Positions 57,352-64,000 of a stretch of DNA of 64,000 nucleotides are shown in pieces. The notes beneath the pieces are model-generated. The model made no database searches, was not told the DNA's origin, and worked only from the letters and a program-made list of their open reading frames with translations. The stretch is from an uncultured Clostridium sp. GTDB lineage: Bacteria; Bacillota; Clostridia; Clostridiales; Clostridiaceae. The stretch lies in contig URGW01000005.1 in the NCBI GenBank assembly GCA_900547475.1, positions 62,001 to 126,000 on the forward strand. Direction: 5' to 3'. Position 1 is the first letter of the stretch; every line of letters starts with the position of its first letter. Made by a program: the position numbers and the translations under genes.

Positions 57352-57705
57352 TTAAGCTAGACTTATACTAATAAGTAATGATTTATCTACCTTTCTCATA
57401 TCAGCATCTGTCATATGGCCTATTTTTTCTTTAAGCCTTTTTTTATCTAGCGTCCTTATTTGCTCTAATAACACAACTGAATCTCTATTCAATCCATATT
57501 CTTCTGATGAAATTTCCACATGTGTTGGAAGCTTGGCTTTATTAATTTGAGAAGTTATAGCCGCTACTATTACTGTAGGACTATATTTGTTTCCTATATC
57601 ATTTTGTATTATAATTACTGGTCTAATTCCACCTTGCTCAGAGCCTATAACAGGACTTAAATCTGCATAAAAAATATCCCCTCTTTTTACAACCATAGTA
57701 GTCAT
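57352..57705 (-). CDS. mazF: MazF/NdoA-type endoribonuclease toxin
   Basis: About 117 residues of the PemK/MazF fold: VVKRGDIFYADLSPVIG, GSEQGGIRPVIIIQND with the catalytic arginine, and AAITSQINKAKLPTHVEI with the catalytic threonine. It closely follows the Bacillus NdoA pattern, which cuts mRNA at UACAU. The frame opens at 57732, overlapping the antitoxin gene; the ATG at 57705 gives the usual family start. It is coupled to the upstream antitoxin gene. The chromosomal setting beside acpS and a LolA-like gene is the conserved Firmicute context, not an acquired plasmid-type module. Confidence 0.93.
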   Translation of the reverse strand: MTTMVVKRGDIFYADLSPVIGSEQGGIRPVIIIQNDIGNKYSPTVIVAAITSQINKAKLPTHVEISSEEYGLNRDSVVLLEQIRTLDKKRLKEKIGHMTDADMRKVDKSLLISISLA

Positions 57706-57713
57706 TAAAAATA

Positions 57714-57974
57714 TCACACTCCGCAAAGCCATTTCTCATATTCATTTATGTCATCAAATTTGTATTTAAGTGACTTTTGTGATGAATTAGCATCATATGC
57801 AAGTTCTAAATTAATTTTCGACATCTCTTTGTATCCATTTTTCATTAACTCAAAGAACTCACTTGCTTCATTCCCCTCACTATATACTATTAAACTATCT
57901 TTAATAAATTTACTACTTTTTTCAAAATCATTTTTAAATTTACGGATTATTATATTATCTATTTTTTTTGACAT
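57714..57974 (-). CDS. MazE/NdoAI-type antitoxin
   Basis: 86 residues, small and charged. The start MSKKIDNIIIRKFKNDFE is compatible with a ribbon-helix-helix antitoxin that binds DNA at its N-terminus. The C-terminal segment (KYKFDDINEYEKWLCGV) would wrap the toxin. Sequence similarity to known antitoxins is weak by eye; the call rests mainly on size and on its position immediately upstream of mazF. CTAGGAGG is a strong ribosome binding site. Confidence 0.7.
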   Translation of the reverse strand: MSKKIDNIIIRKFKNDFEKSSKFIKDSLIVYSEGNEASEFFELMKNGYKEMSKINLELAYDANSSQKSLKYKFDDINEYEKWLCGV

Positions 57975-58321
57975 ATTTGACCTCCTAGGAATTCTATTTC
58001 CTATGTATAAGAAAATTATATTTCAAAATATGTCATTTTGTAAATAGAAATGTCATTATATGAGTAAATTTTATATTTTTTACAATTTTTATTCCTTTAA
58101 AAGTATATTTTTAATCATCAATCTATAAAATGATTACTATGTACTTAGATTGTCACTATGGTTAATACAACAAGACTGAACTAAATACTACAATGGCTAA
58201 ATTTTCTTTATATCATTTATCTATATTTAATCATTTGTTTAATCTAACTCTTACTAATATCTAAATTATATGATGAATACTGAATTTACATTCAGCATTC
58301 ATCTACTGATTTTAATAAAGC
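57975..58321. other. Intergenic region between the GerS/LolA-like gene and mazE
   Basis: 347 bases. A hairpin lies at 58272-58303 (GATGAATACTGAA/TTCAGCATTCATC, one mismatch) just after the upstream stop codon; it has no T run, so termination is uncertain. The remainder is A+T-rich and must carry the mazEF promoter. Other clostridia can have an alanine racemase gene here; none is present. Confidence 0.5.
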
Positions 58322-58933
58322 TTAATTAAATAAGTTTTCATCAACTTCTTTAACCACTTTAAAATCTTCATAAATTATTCGTACTGAGTCATTACCATCC
58401 TTATCATAAATTACAATTCCAATAGGTGTCTTGGTTTTTTTATTTATAAAAATCCTAGCACTATTAAAATGCTCATTGTTTAAAAATAACTCTGTATCCA
58501 CTTGTATATATATTTCATCTCCCCACTCTTCTTGTCCTTCTTTTATAGAATCACTCTTTAGTGGGTAAGATAATATCTTATTCATAAATGCCATTGAATG
58601 AAGTATGTCCATATCGCTTTCAATCACATATTCACCAGTAGATGAATTATCCTTTACATGAATTCCATCTGATTTATAAACCTTAACTTTATCATCAGCG
58701 AATTCTACTCTTATTCCCTCTTCTTTTGAATAATATTGAACTGTATTCTCTCGTTCTTCTCCTTTGCTATTCTTAACTATGTACTCAACTTTTGTTTCAT
58801 AACATTTAATATTTTTTAAATCCCTAATTATCTCCTCATTATCAGGTGAAAGTATCCCCCTAAAAATAACAACAAGAAAGATAGATATAAAAGGGATAAT
58901 TAGTAATAATGTTATAATAATTTTTTTCTTCAT
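58322..58933 (-). CDS. LolA/GerS-like exported protein
   Basis: About 203 residues. One N-terminal hydrophobic segment (about 4-25) without a lipobox cysteine suggests a membrane anchor. The rest has the strand-rich LolA fold pattern (ETKVEYIVKNSKGEE, IFINKKTKTPIGIVIYDKDG, RIIYEDFKV). Clostridium difficile GerS, needed for cortex hydrolysis in germination, is of this class and also lies near acpS/mazEF-type genes, so a spore-related role is possible but unproven. Start at 58933 behind AGGAGG; the longer frame to 58951 lacks support. Confidence 0.65.
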   Translation of the reverse strand: MKKKIIITLLLIIPFISIFLVVIFRGILSPDNEEIIRDLKNIKCYETKVEYIVKNSKGEERENTVQYYSKEEGIRVEFADDKVKVYKSDGIHVKDNSSTGEYVIESDMDILHSMAFMNKILSYPLKSDSIKEGQEEWGDEIYIQVDTELFLNNEHFNSARIFINKKTKTPIGIVIYDKDGNDSVRIIYEDFKVVKEVDENLFN

Positions 58934-59054
58934 ATATCCTCCTATAAGCACTATTTCATTATTACTAATATTAAGGAACTATAGATTTTATTCATATTTT
59001 ATTATTAAGTTGCTTAAAAAAATATTATTTATGTTACTAATTACTATATAAATA

Positions 59055-59435
59055 TTATGTAGGTTGGTGAGATTCTAGTACTACGAATGCAATTGCGCAA
59101 GTTCTATTATGTGAAATAGAAACATTAAATATATAATTATCAGCTTTTATTATCTCTTTTACTTTATTAGATACTTGTACTATTGGTTTTCCTAGTTCAT
59201 CTCTAAAAACTTCTATATCATTAAAGGTAAACCCTCTCATACCAGTTCCTACAGCTTTACTTACTGCTTCCTTTACAGCAAAATTTCCAGCTACACTCTC
59301 AACTCTAAGTTTACTTTTATTTAATTCCTGAAGTTCTCTTTTAGTAAATATTTTTTCTAAAAACATTGGTGTATTGTTTATTGCTCTATCAATTCTCTCA
59401 ATTTCTATTATATCTGTTCCAACTCCCAATATCAT
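59055..59435 (-). CDS. acpS: Holo-[acyl-carrier-protein] synthase
   Basis: 126 residues. Transfers 4'-phosphopantetheine from CoA to acyl carrier protein, activating fatty acid synthesis. Magnesium-binding residues are visible: Asp in GVGTDIIEIERI (residue 8) and Glu in FAVKEAVSKAVGTG (about 57). The C-terminal NVSISHNRTCAIAFVVLE is typical. AAGAGGTGA precedes the ATG. The neighbours (a LolA-like gene downstream, a small clostridial protein upstream) match the usual clostridial order. Confidence 0.96.
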   Translation of the reverse strand: MILGVGTDIIEIERIDRAINNTPMFLEKIFTKRELQELNKSKLRVESVAGNFAVKEAVSKAVGTGMRGFTFNDIEVFRDELGKPIVQVSNKVKEIIKADNYIFNVSISHNRTCAIAFVVLESHQPT

Positions 59436-59519
59436 TAAATCACCTCTTTTGTTAAACTATATATAGAATAACTTAATTATCAGCTGTAAATATCCTTTAT
59501 GTAAATATAATTTTAAAAA

Positions 59520-59819
59520 TTAAAATTCAGCGGCACACAAATCTGAATATTCACCAACAATATCAACTAAATGAATAGGTGAAACTAAATTATTAAATAA
59601 CAATATTAATATATCATTAGCTTTCCTCTCTTCGCTTGCTACTAAACTTACAGAATCTCTCTCTAAATTTATCATTTCTCCATTATTAAAGTCTTGTCTT
59701 TCAATTTCAATTCCAAATGCTTGTCTATTTCTCATGCTCTTTTCAGTTATTCTATAAATATATTTAACTTCTTTCTCATCAATATTTACTATTTTACTTA
59801 ATGTTTTATTTATCTTCAT
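59520..59819 (-). CDS. Small clostridial protein of unknown function (DUF6514-like)
   Basis: 99 residues, no signal or membrane segment. Recognisable segments are FGIEIERQDFNNGE, ERDSVSLVASEERKAN and the C-terminal NLVSPIHLVDIVGEYSD. This resembles a family of about 100-residue proteins from clostridia that I recall as DUF6514; the family name is from memory. It sits next to acpS, with AGAGAGG before the ATG. No function is suggested. Confidence 0.65.
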   Translation of the reverse strand: MKINKTLSKIVNIDEKEVKYIYRITEKSMRNRQAFGIEIERQDFNNGEMINLERDSVSLVASEERKANDILILLFNNLVSPIHLVDIVGEYSDLCAAEF

Positions 59820-60047
59820 AATCCTAGTACCTCTCTACATATTATTTAATAATAAAACAATACCATACCTTAAATCAAAATTATGTCAAATAGTGTTACT
59901 ATACAAAATAAAATTTCCCTTACCTTTCAACATAATTGTAATTTATTACACTTTTTTCAATTAATATTATAACTTTACTCACTAATCATATTATTTAATA
60001 TATTAAAATAACTGTCGAAAGCTATAATACTATGAGAGATTTTATTT

Positions 60048-60085
60048 CAAAAAAAATAGAGATCGTTTCATAACAACCCCTATTT
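60048..60085 (-). terminator. Terminator of the ssb-like gene
   Basis: AAATAGGG/CTCTATTT stem (with a G-T pair) and a large loop, followed by eight T on the - strand, shortly after the ssb stop codon. Confidence 0.65.
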
Positions 60086-60091
60086 AACAAC

Positions 60092-60451
60092 TTATTCTTC
60101 GCCACTAACTTCGTTATTCTCTCTAACTTCTCTTCTATTTCCAACAAATTTGAAATCTTCGGCAACAACTTCCGCTATATATTTTTTATTCCCTTGTTTA
60201 TCTTCATAACTTCCTGTTTTTAATCTACCACTTAAGCTAATATAACTTCCTTTAGTCATATACTTACAAACAACTTCTGCTTTTCTTCCCCATATGGTTA
60301 CTGGAATTAAGTCAGCCTTTCTAGTTCCATCAACAGATTTAAAATTTCTATCTACTGCTATTATGAACCTTGTAAAAACTTTTTCACCATTATCTATAGT
60401 TTTTAGTTCAGGGTCCTTTATAAGTTTTCCTAATAATACTATTTTATTCAT
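60092..60451 (-). CDS. Single-stranded DNA-binding protein, tail-less paralogue
   Basis: About 119 residues forming one OB fold: MNKIVLLGKLIKDPELK, FTRFIIAVDR, ITVWGRKAE-like block (VTIWGRKAEVVCKYM), KGSYISLSGRLKTGSYEDK and YIAEVVAEDFKFVG. The protein ends RENNEVSGEE and has no glycine-rich linker or DDDIPF tip, which in standard SSB recruits replication and repair partners. It is therefore probably an accessory SSB and not the main replication SSB. The start at 60451 has CAGGAGGTG. It stands alone between the YihY gene and the small clostridial protein. Confidence 0.9.
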   Translation of the reverse strand: MNKIVLLGKLIKDPELKTIDNGEKVFTRFIIAVDRNFKSVDGTRKADLIPVTIWGRKAEVVCKYMTKGSYISLSGRLKTGSYEDKQGNKKYIAEVVAEDFKFVGNRREVRENNEVSGEE

Positions 60452-60571
60452 TTTATTACACCTCCTGAATATTTCACCTTTGAGTATAACCACTTCAAAT
60501 TTTTCTATTCACGGAAAGTTTATTATAATTAAATTTATTGCAAGTAGACATTAAAACTATAAAAATGATAA

Positions 60572-61468
60572 TTAATTTAATAAATTAGTTTTTCTTATAA
60601 CTATTACTGAATTAATCTCTCCTCCTCCAATCAAAATTATTGAAGTAAGATACAGCCATGTTATTAATATAATAACAGCACCTAACCCACCATATATTTT
60701 AGAATAATTGCTAAAATTATTTATATAAAATGAAAAACCTAAAGAAACGATTAACCATCCACCTGTACATGCAATAGCTCCTGGTAGAACCTCCTTCCAC
60801 CTAAGTCTTTTTGAAGGAGTATATCTATATATACTGGCAAAAATTAATATCATCATGAATACAACAAGTAGATATCTAAGAAAATTCCATACTTTATATA
60901 CCACAACTGGAAATGGTAGATATGCTGCTAATAAATCACCTATTAAACGTCCAAACACTAACATTACTAATGTTAACATTATTAAAAAAGCTAATGCAAA
61001 TGTACATATAACTGCTATAAAAGCTCTTTTAATAAATGATCTATTTTCATTTAATCCATATGCTTTATTTATCCCTTTAATTACAGCCCTAAATGCTGAT
61101 GATGCAGACCAAATTACCAATAGTAAAGATGCTCCTAATAATCCAGTATTTTGTTTTTCAATAATTTCTATAATCACATTATAAATAAGTTCAAATGCAC
61201 TAGTAGGCAACATAGTTCTTAATGCCCCTAATACCTCCATTGAATCTAAATTACTAAATCCAACTAATGTTAATAAAAAAATTAAAAAAGGGAAAAATGA
61301 TAATATTAAATAGTATGCTAATTGAGCTGCTAAAGCAAAAATATCATCATCTCTTATCTTAACTATAAAATAAACTATAAACCCCAAAAATCTTCCTTTT
61401 TTTGCCTCCTCTTTTTTAAACATCATATCACCATGTTTCCTTTCTAACATATCACTTATTATATACAT
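60572..61468 (-). CDS. YihY/BrkB (UPF0761) family membrane protein
   Basis: About 298 residues with six membrane segments. Family blocks are ALAAQLAYYLILSFFPFLIFLL, SASSAFRAVIKGINKAYG and the C-terminal NNFSNYSKIYGGLGAVIILITWLY. Once annotated as ribonuclease BN, the family has no settled function. The start is uncertain: 61468 lies five bases after the upstream helicase stop, while ATGs at 61450 and 61426 are also possible; the conserved core begins only after residue 25. It is probably co-transcribed with the helicase gene. Confidence 0.88.
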   Translation of the reverse strand: MYIISDMLERKHGDMMFKKEEAKKGRFLGFIVYFIVKIRDDDIFALAAQLAYYLILSFFPFLIFLLTLVGFSNLDSMEVLGALRTMLPTSAFELIYNVIIEIIEKQNTGLLGASLLLVIWSASSAFRAVIKGINKAYGLNENRSFIKRAFIAVICTFALAFLIMLTLVMLVFGRLIGDLLAAYLPFPVVVYKVWNFLRYLLVVFMMILIFASIYRYTPSKRLRWKEVLPGAIACTGGWLIVSLGFSFYINNFSNYSKIYGGLGAVIILITWLYLTSIILIGGGEINSVIVIRKTNLLN

Positions 61469-61473
61469 AACTA

Positions 61474-63771
61474 CTATAATTTATATTCTTCCATCTCCCA
61501 TTCCTTAGGTAAAATAAATTTATATTTATGACTTTTATACCTTCTATCTATTAATAATACTCTTCCTTTATCACTCTCTGTTCTTATTACTCTTCCTGCA
61601 GATTGAAGAACCTTATTTATACCTGGATAAGTATAAGAATAATCAAAACCATTTTCTTCAAAGTATTCTGATATTATATTATTTTCAATAGAAACCATTG
61701 GAAATCCAACTCCTACTATTATAGCTCCAATCAATTTATCACCTGGTAAATCTACTCCTTCTGAAAACATCCCACCTACAACTGTAAATCCAATGATATT
61801 ATTCTCTTTATTAAAAGCCTTTAAAAACTCATCTTTCTTTGTTTCCGACAAATTTTCCTCTTGTACTATTATTCCTTCATCTCCATATATATCTATATAT
61901 CTTGTATATACCTTATATAAATATTCAAAGGAAGGTAAAAACACCATATAATTACCTTTTTTGTCATTAATAAATTTATATATAACATTACATAATATAT
62001 CAATATTCTTTTCTCTATTAACATATCTCATATCTAAAGGATATATATATGTTGATAAATTTTCTTTATTAAAAGGTGAATCAAATCTTAACTTAAAACT
62101 TTCTTCATCTCCACCTATTAAATCAACATAATATTTTATAGGAGATAGAGTAGCAGAAAATATAATACTAGAATAAGTATTTTTAATAACTTGCCTTAAA
62201 TTTTTAGCTGGATTAATACAAAATATTTTTATACTAAATTCACTTTTATCACTTTTTAAAATAGTTGTATACTCTTTATCATACAATTCACTTGCTGCAA
62301 TGAAATTTCTTACTTCATAATAAAAATCTAATACTTCCTCATACCCATCAGTTCCCTTGCTTTTTACTAAGTAATTATCTGCTTCATTAATAAATGCCCG
62401 TAATATCTTTATTAATTCTTTATATTGCTCATTATGATATTTAATCTTTTTATTTATTTCTTCCAATTCTCTTCTTATATGTATCATTTCCTTATTTATA
62501 GAATTAGAAATTTTATATAGCTTAGGTACTTTTCCTTTTATAATCTTATTAACACCCATTACTTTACTTTTTTCTAAAGTACAACTATACATTTCTCTAG
62601 CTCTATTAACAAGATTATGTGCCTCATCTATTAATAATATATTTTCTTCATTTCTATCTTCAAATATTCTTTTTAGCTTTACTCTGGGATCAAAGGCATA
62701 GTTATAATCACAAATAACCCCATCGCACCAACTGCTTAAATCTAGAGAAAGTTCAAAAGGACATACCTCATACTTCTTAGCATATTCAACTATTTCTTCT
62801 CTAAAAAATATATTATTACTTTTTATTAAATTATTTATTACACCATTTATTTTAGTAAAATAATCTTTTGCATAAATACAATCATCTGGATTACATTTTA
62901 CTTCATTATTAATACATATTTTTTCTTTTGCGGTAATAGTAACTACTTTAAACTTCAAATTGTTTTTAAATAATTTAACATATGCCTCTTCGGCTACAGT
63001 TCTAGTTATTGTTTTAGCTGTTAAATATACTATTTTTTCTCCCATTCCTTCTCCTATTGCCTTTATAGCTGGGAAAATAGTTGATATTGTTTTTCCTATT
63101 CCTGTAGGAGCTTGTGCAAATAATATTCCTTTTTTTCTTATGTTACTATAACAGCTTACTGCTAGCTCTCTTTGCCCTTTTCTATATGACTTAAATGGAA
63201 ATTGTAACTCTTTTATACTTTTATTTCTCTCTATTTTAAATGACTCTTTTAAAATTAATATATCTAAATATTTATTTATTAACTCATATACAAACTCTTC
63301 TAATTCTTTTAAGCTATATATATGATCAAAAGATCTAACTTGATCTGTATTTATATTAAAATAACTTAACCTTATCGTTATGCTTTTTATATTATTAGCT
63401 ATACAATAAATATAAGCATAAAACTTTCCTTGAGCCCAATGAAGCAAGTTGTAATCCTCATATAAATAACTTAAATCCATATAAGTTGACTTTATCTCTT
63501 CTATAATTATATTGCCATTTTCATTTATAATTCCATCAGCTCTACCATCAATTAATAAAGTTATATTATCCTTATGAAATTCATGTTGCATTCTTACTTC
63601 TTTTTCATAATCTTCATATATTAATTCATTATCTTTTTGAAGTTTTCCATGAGCAATTGTTCCATCTATAGCACGACCTCTAGATATAAACCTATCATCT
63701 AAGCTTCCGCTTTTTAATACATATTCAACTATTCCTCTAACAGATTCTCTAAATAGTAATTTCTCCTTCAT
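61474..63771 (-). CDS. DinG/XPD-type DNA helicase with N-terminal PD-(D/E)XK nuclease-like domain
   Basis: About 765 residues. The N-terminal part (about 60-175) has LLIDGRADGI (Asp75, Asp79) followed by IIEEIKST (Glu92-x-Lys94), the pattern of RecB/Cas4-like nucleases. The helicase begins with APTGIGKT (Walker A, 221-228). Its iron-sulfur domain has Cys286, Cys293, Cys298 and Cys337, and the DEAH box is at 382-385. Motif VI is QSAGRVIRTESDKGRVLLID. XPD/DinG helicases unwind 5' to 3' on structured or damaged DNA. A nuclease-helicase fusion would process branched DNA, but the classical fourth Cas4 cysteine set is not evident. The start at 63771 follows AGAGAGGA. The overlap context suggests an operon with yihY. 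Confidence 0.87.
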   Translation of the reverse strand: MKEKLLFRESVRGIVEYVLKSGSLDDRFISRGRAIDGTIAHGKLQKDNELIYEDYEKEVRMQHEFHKDNITLLIDGRADGIINENGNIIIEEIKSTYMDLSYLYEDYNLLHWAQGKFYAYIYCIANNIKSITIRLSYFNINTDQVRSFDHIYSLKELEEFVYELINKYLDILILKESFKIERNKSIKELQFPFKSYRKGQRELAVSCYSNIRKKGILFAQAPTGIGKTISTIFPAIKAIGEGMGEKIVYLTAKTITRTVAEEAYVKLFKNNLKFKVVTITAKEKICINNEVKCNPDDCIYAKDYFTKINGVINNLIKSNNIFFREEIVEYAKKYEVCPFELSLDLSSWCDGVICDYNYAFDPRVKLKRIFEDRNEENILLIDEAHNLVNRAREMYSCTLEKSKVMGVNKIIKGKVPKLYKISNSINKEMIHIRRELEEINKKIKYHNEQYKELIKILRAFINEADNYLVKSKGTDGYEEVLDFYYEVRNFIAASELYDKEYTTILKSDKSEFSIKIFCINPAKNLRQVIKNTYSSIIFSATLSPIKYYVDLIGGDEESFKLRFDSPFNKENLSTYIYPLDMRYVNREKNIDILCNVIYKFINDKKGNYMVFLPSFEYLYKVYTRYIDIYGDEGIIVQEENLSETKKDEFLKAFNKENNIIGFTVVGGMFSEGVDLPGDKLIGAIIVGVGFPMVSIENNIISEYFEENGFDYSYTYPGINKVLQSAGRVIRTESDKGRVLLIDRRYKSHKYKFILPKEWEMEEYKL

Positions 63772-63806
63772 AATCATTCCTCTCTTACATTACTATTTTA
63801 TTATAA

Positions 63807-63835
63807 CAAAAAAGCTACCAATTAATCGGCAGCTT
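63807..63835 (-). terminator. Terminator of the gene at the right edge
   Basis: AAGCTGCC/GGTAGCTT stem (one G-T pair) followed by six T on the - strand, within ten bases of the stop codon of the truncated gene. Confidence 0.8.
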
Positions 63836-63839
63836 AAAG

Positions 63840-64000
63840 TTATGAATGATATTCTTTTACTATTTTTTGAACTAATTTTTTAATAGCGCTAGCTTGAGCT
63901 ATTAAAGATAATACTATAACAAAAGTTCTTATACTGTTTTCGTCCTTATCATCTAGCTGGAATTCTTTAATAATTAAATCTAACTTTTCATCATTTATCG
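63840..64000 (-). CDS. C-terminal fragment of an unidentified protein (5' end outside window)
   Basis: An open frame from the window edge to the stop at 63840-63842 encodes the last 53 residues or so, ending IKKLVQKIVKEYHS. It is helical, with many lysines and a short hydrophobic stretch (TFVIVLSLIAQASAI). It is not recognised; the terminator directly behind it supports a real gene. Confidence 0.6.
   Translation of the reverse strand, partial: INDEKLDLIIKEFQLDDKDENSIRTFVIVLSLIAQASAIKKLVQKIVKEYHS

Noticed and set aside
57352..57974. mazEF as a recently acquired plasmid-type toxin-antitoxin module
   Set aside because: Sequence and placement next to acpS match the chromosomal NdoA-type locus of Firmicutes; no mobile element flanks it.
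1..64000. CRISPR arrays, rRNA, tRNA, prophage or complete insertion sequences
   Set aside because: No regularly spaced direct repeats, no rRNA or tRNA sequences and no transposase, integrase or phage structural genes were seen.

Overview
The window looks like a chromosomal segment of a low-GC, Gram-positive, anaerobic Firmicute, most likely Clostridium in the strict sense. This is an inference from the strong A+T bias, the AGGAGG-type ribosome binding sites, the WhiA/YvcK/RapZ and FtsEX sets, the two-subunit transketolase, the TTG/GTG starts and the gene order. Only the first gene, a truncated PTS permease, is on the + strand. Everything else is read leftward.

Layout. 1-0.7 kb: C-terminal part of a PTS EIIBC sugar permease. 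0.9-4.9 kb: a radical SAM/SPASM protein with a TetR-type regulator, then an RlmCD-like 23S rRNA methyltransferase. 4.9-20 kb: a housekeeping block transcribed uvrC - murB - rapZ - yvcK - whiA - dnaE - pfkA - pyk. 20-26.5 kb: a class B PBP, a FtsW/RodA protein, an FHA protein and uvrA. 26.7-39.2 kb: a complete beta-glucuronide/glucuronate catabolic locus. It holds a HAD protein, kdgK, beta-glucuronidase, a GntR regulator, an SDR fructuronate reductase, eda, uxuA, uxaC, a GPH/MFS permease and a GH3 enzyme. Shared palindromic operators lie on three good sigma-A promoters. 39.2-46.8 kb: a histidine kinase, two ABC exporter systems, a class B sortase and an OmpR-type response regulator, with a 105-bp MITE-like inverted-repeat element in one gap. 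47-57 kb: uvrB, a PDZ membrane protein, a CtpA protease, ftsX/ftsE, two tandem YitT proteins and a split transketolase. 57-64 kb: mazEF, a GerS/LolA-like protein, acpS, a small clostridial protein, a tail-less SSB, a YihY/BrkB protein, a nuclease-helicase fusion and a truncated gene at the right edge.

The most striking feature is dnaE. It is interrupted twice, by a 424-residue LAGLIDADG-containing intein in the GPGRG/SAAGS motif and by a 579-nt group I intron between the codons of the two catalytic aspartates of the PDIDSDF motif. The replicative polymerase is predicted to appear only after both RNA and protein splicing. Removing both restores a normal 1184-residue DnaE. The intron still carries a 32-codon remnant that looks like the start of a homing endonuclease.

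Other items worth checking are an orphan small transcript and a pseudoknot-capable element between pyk and rlmCD, the glucuronate promoter-operator set, and a cysteine cluster inside the intein.
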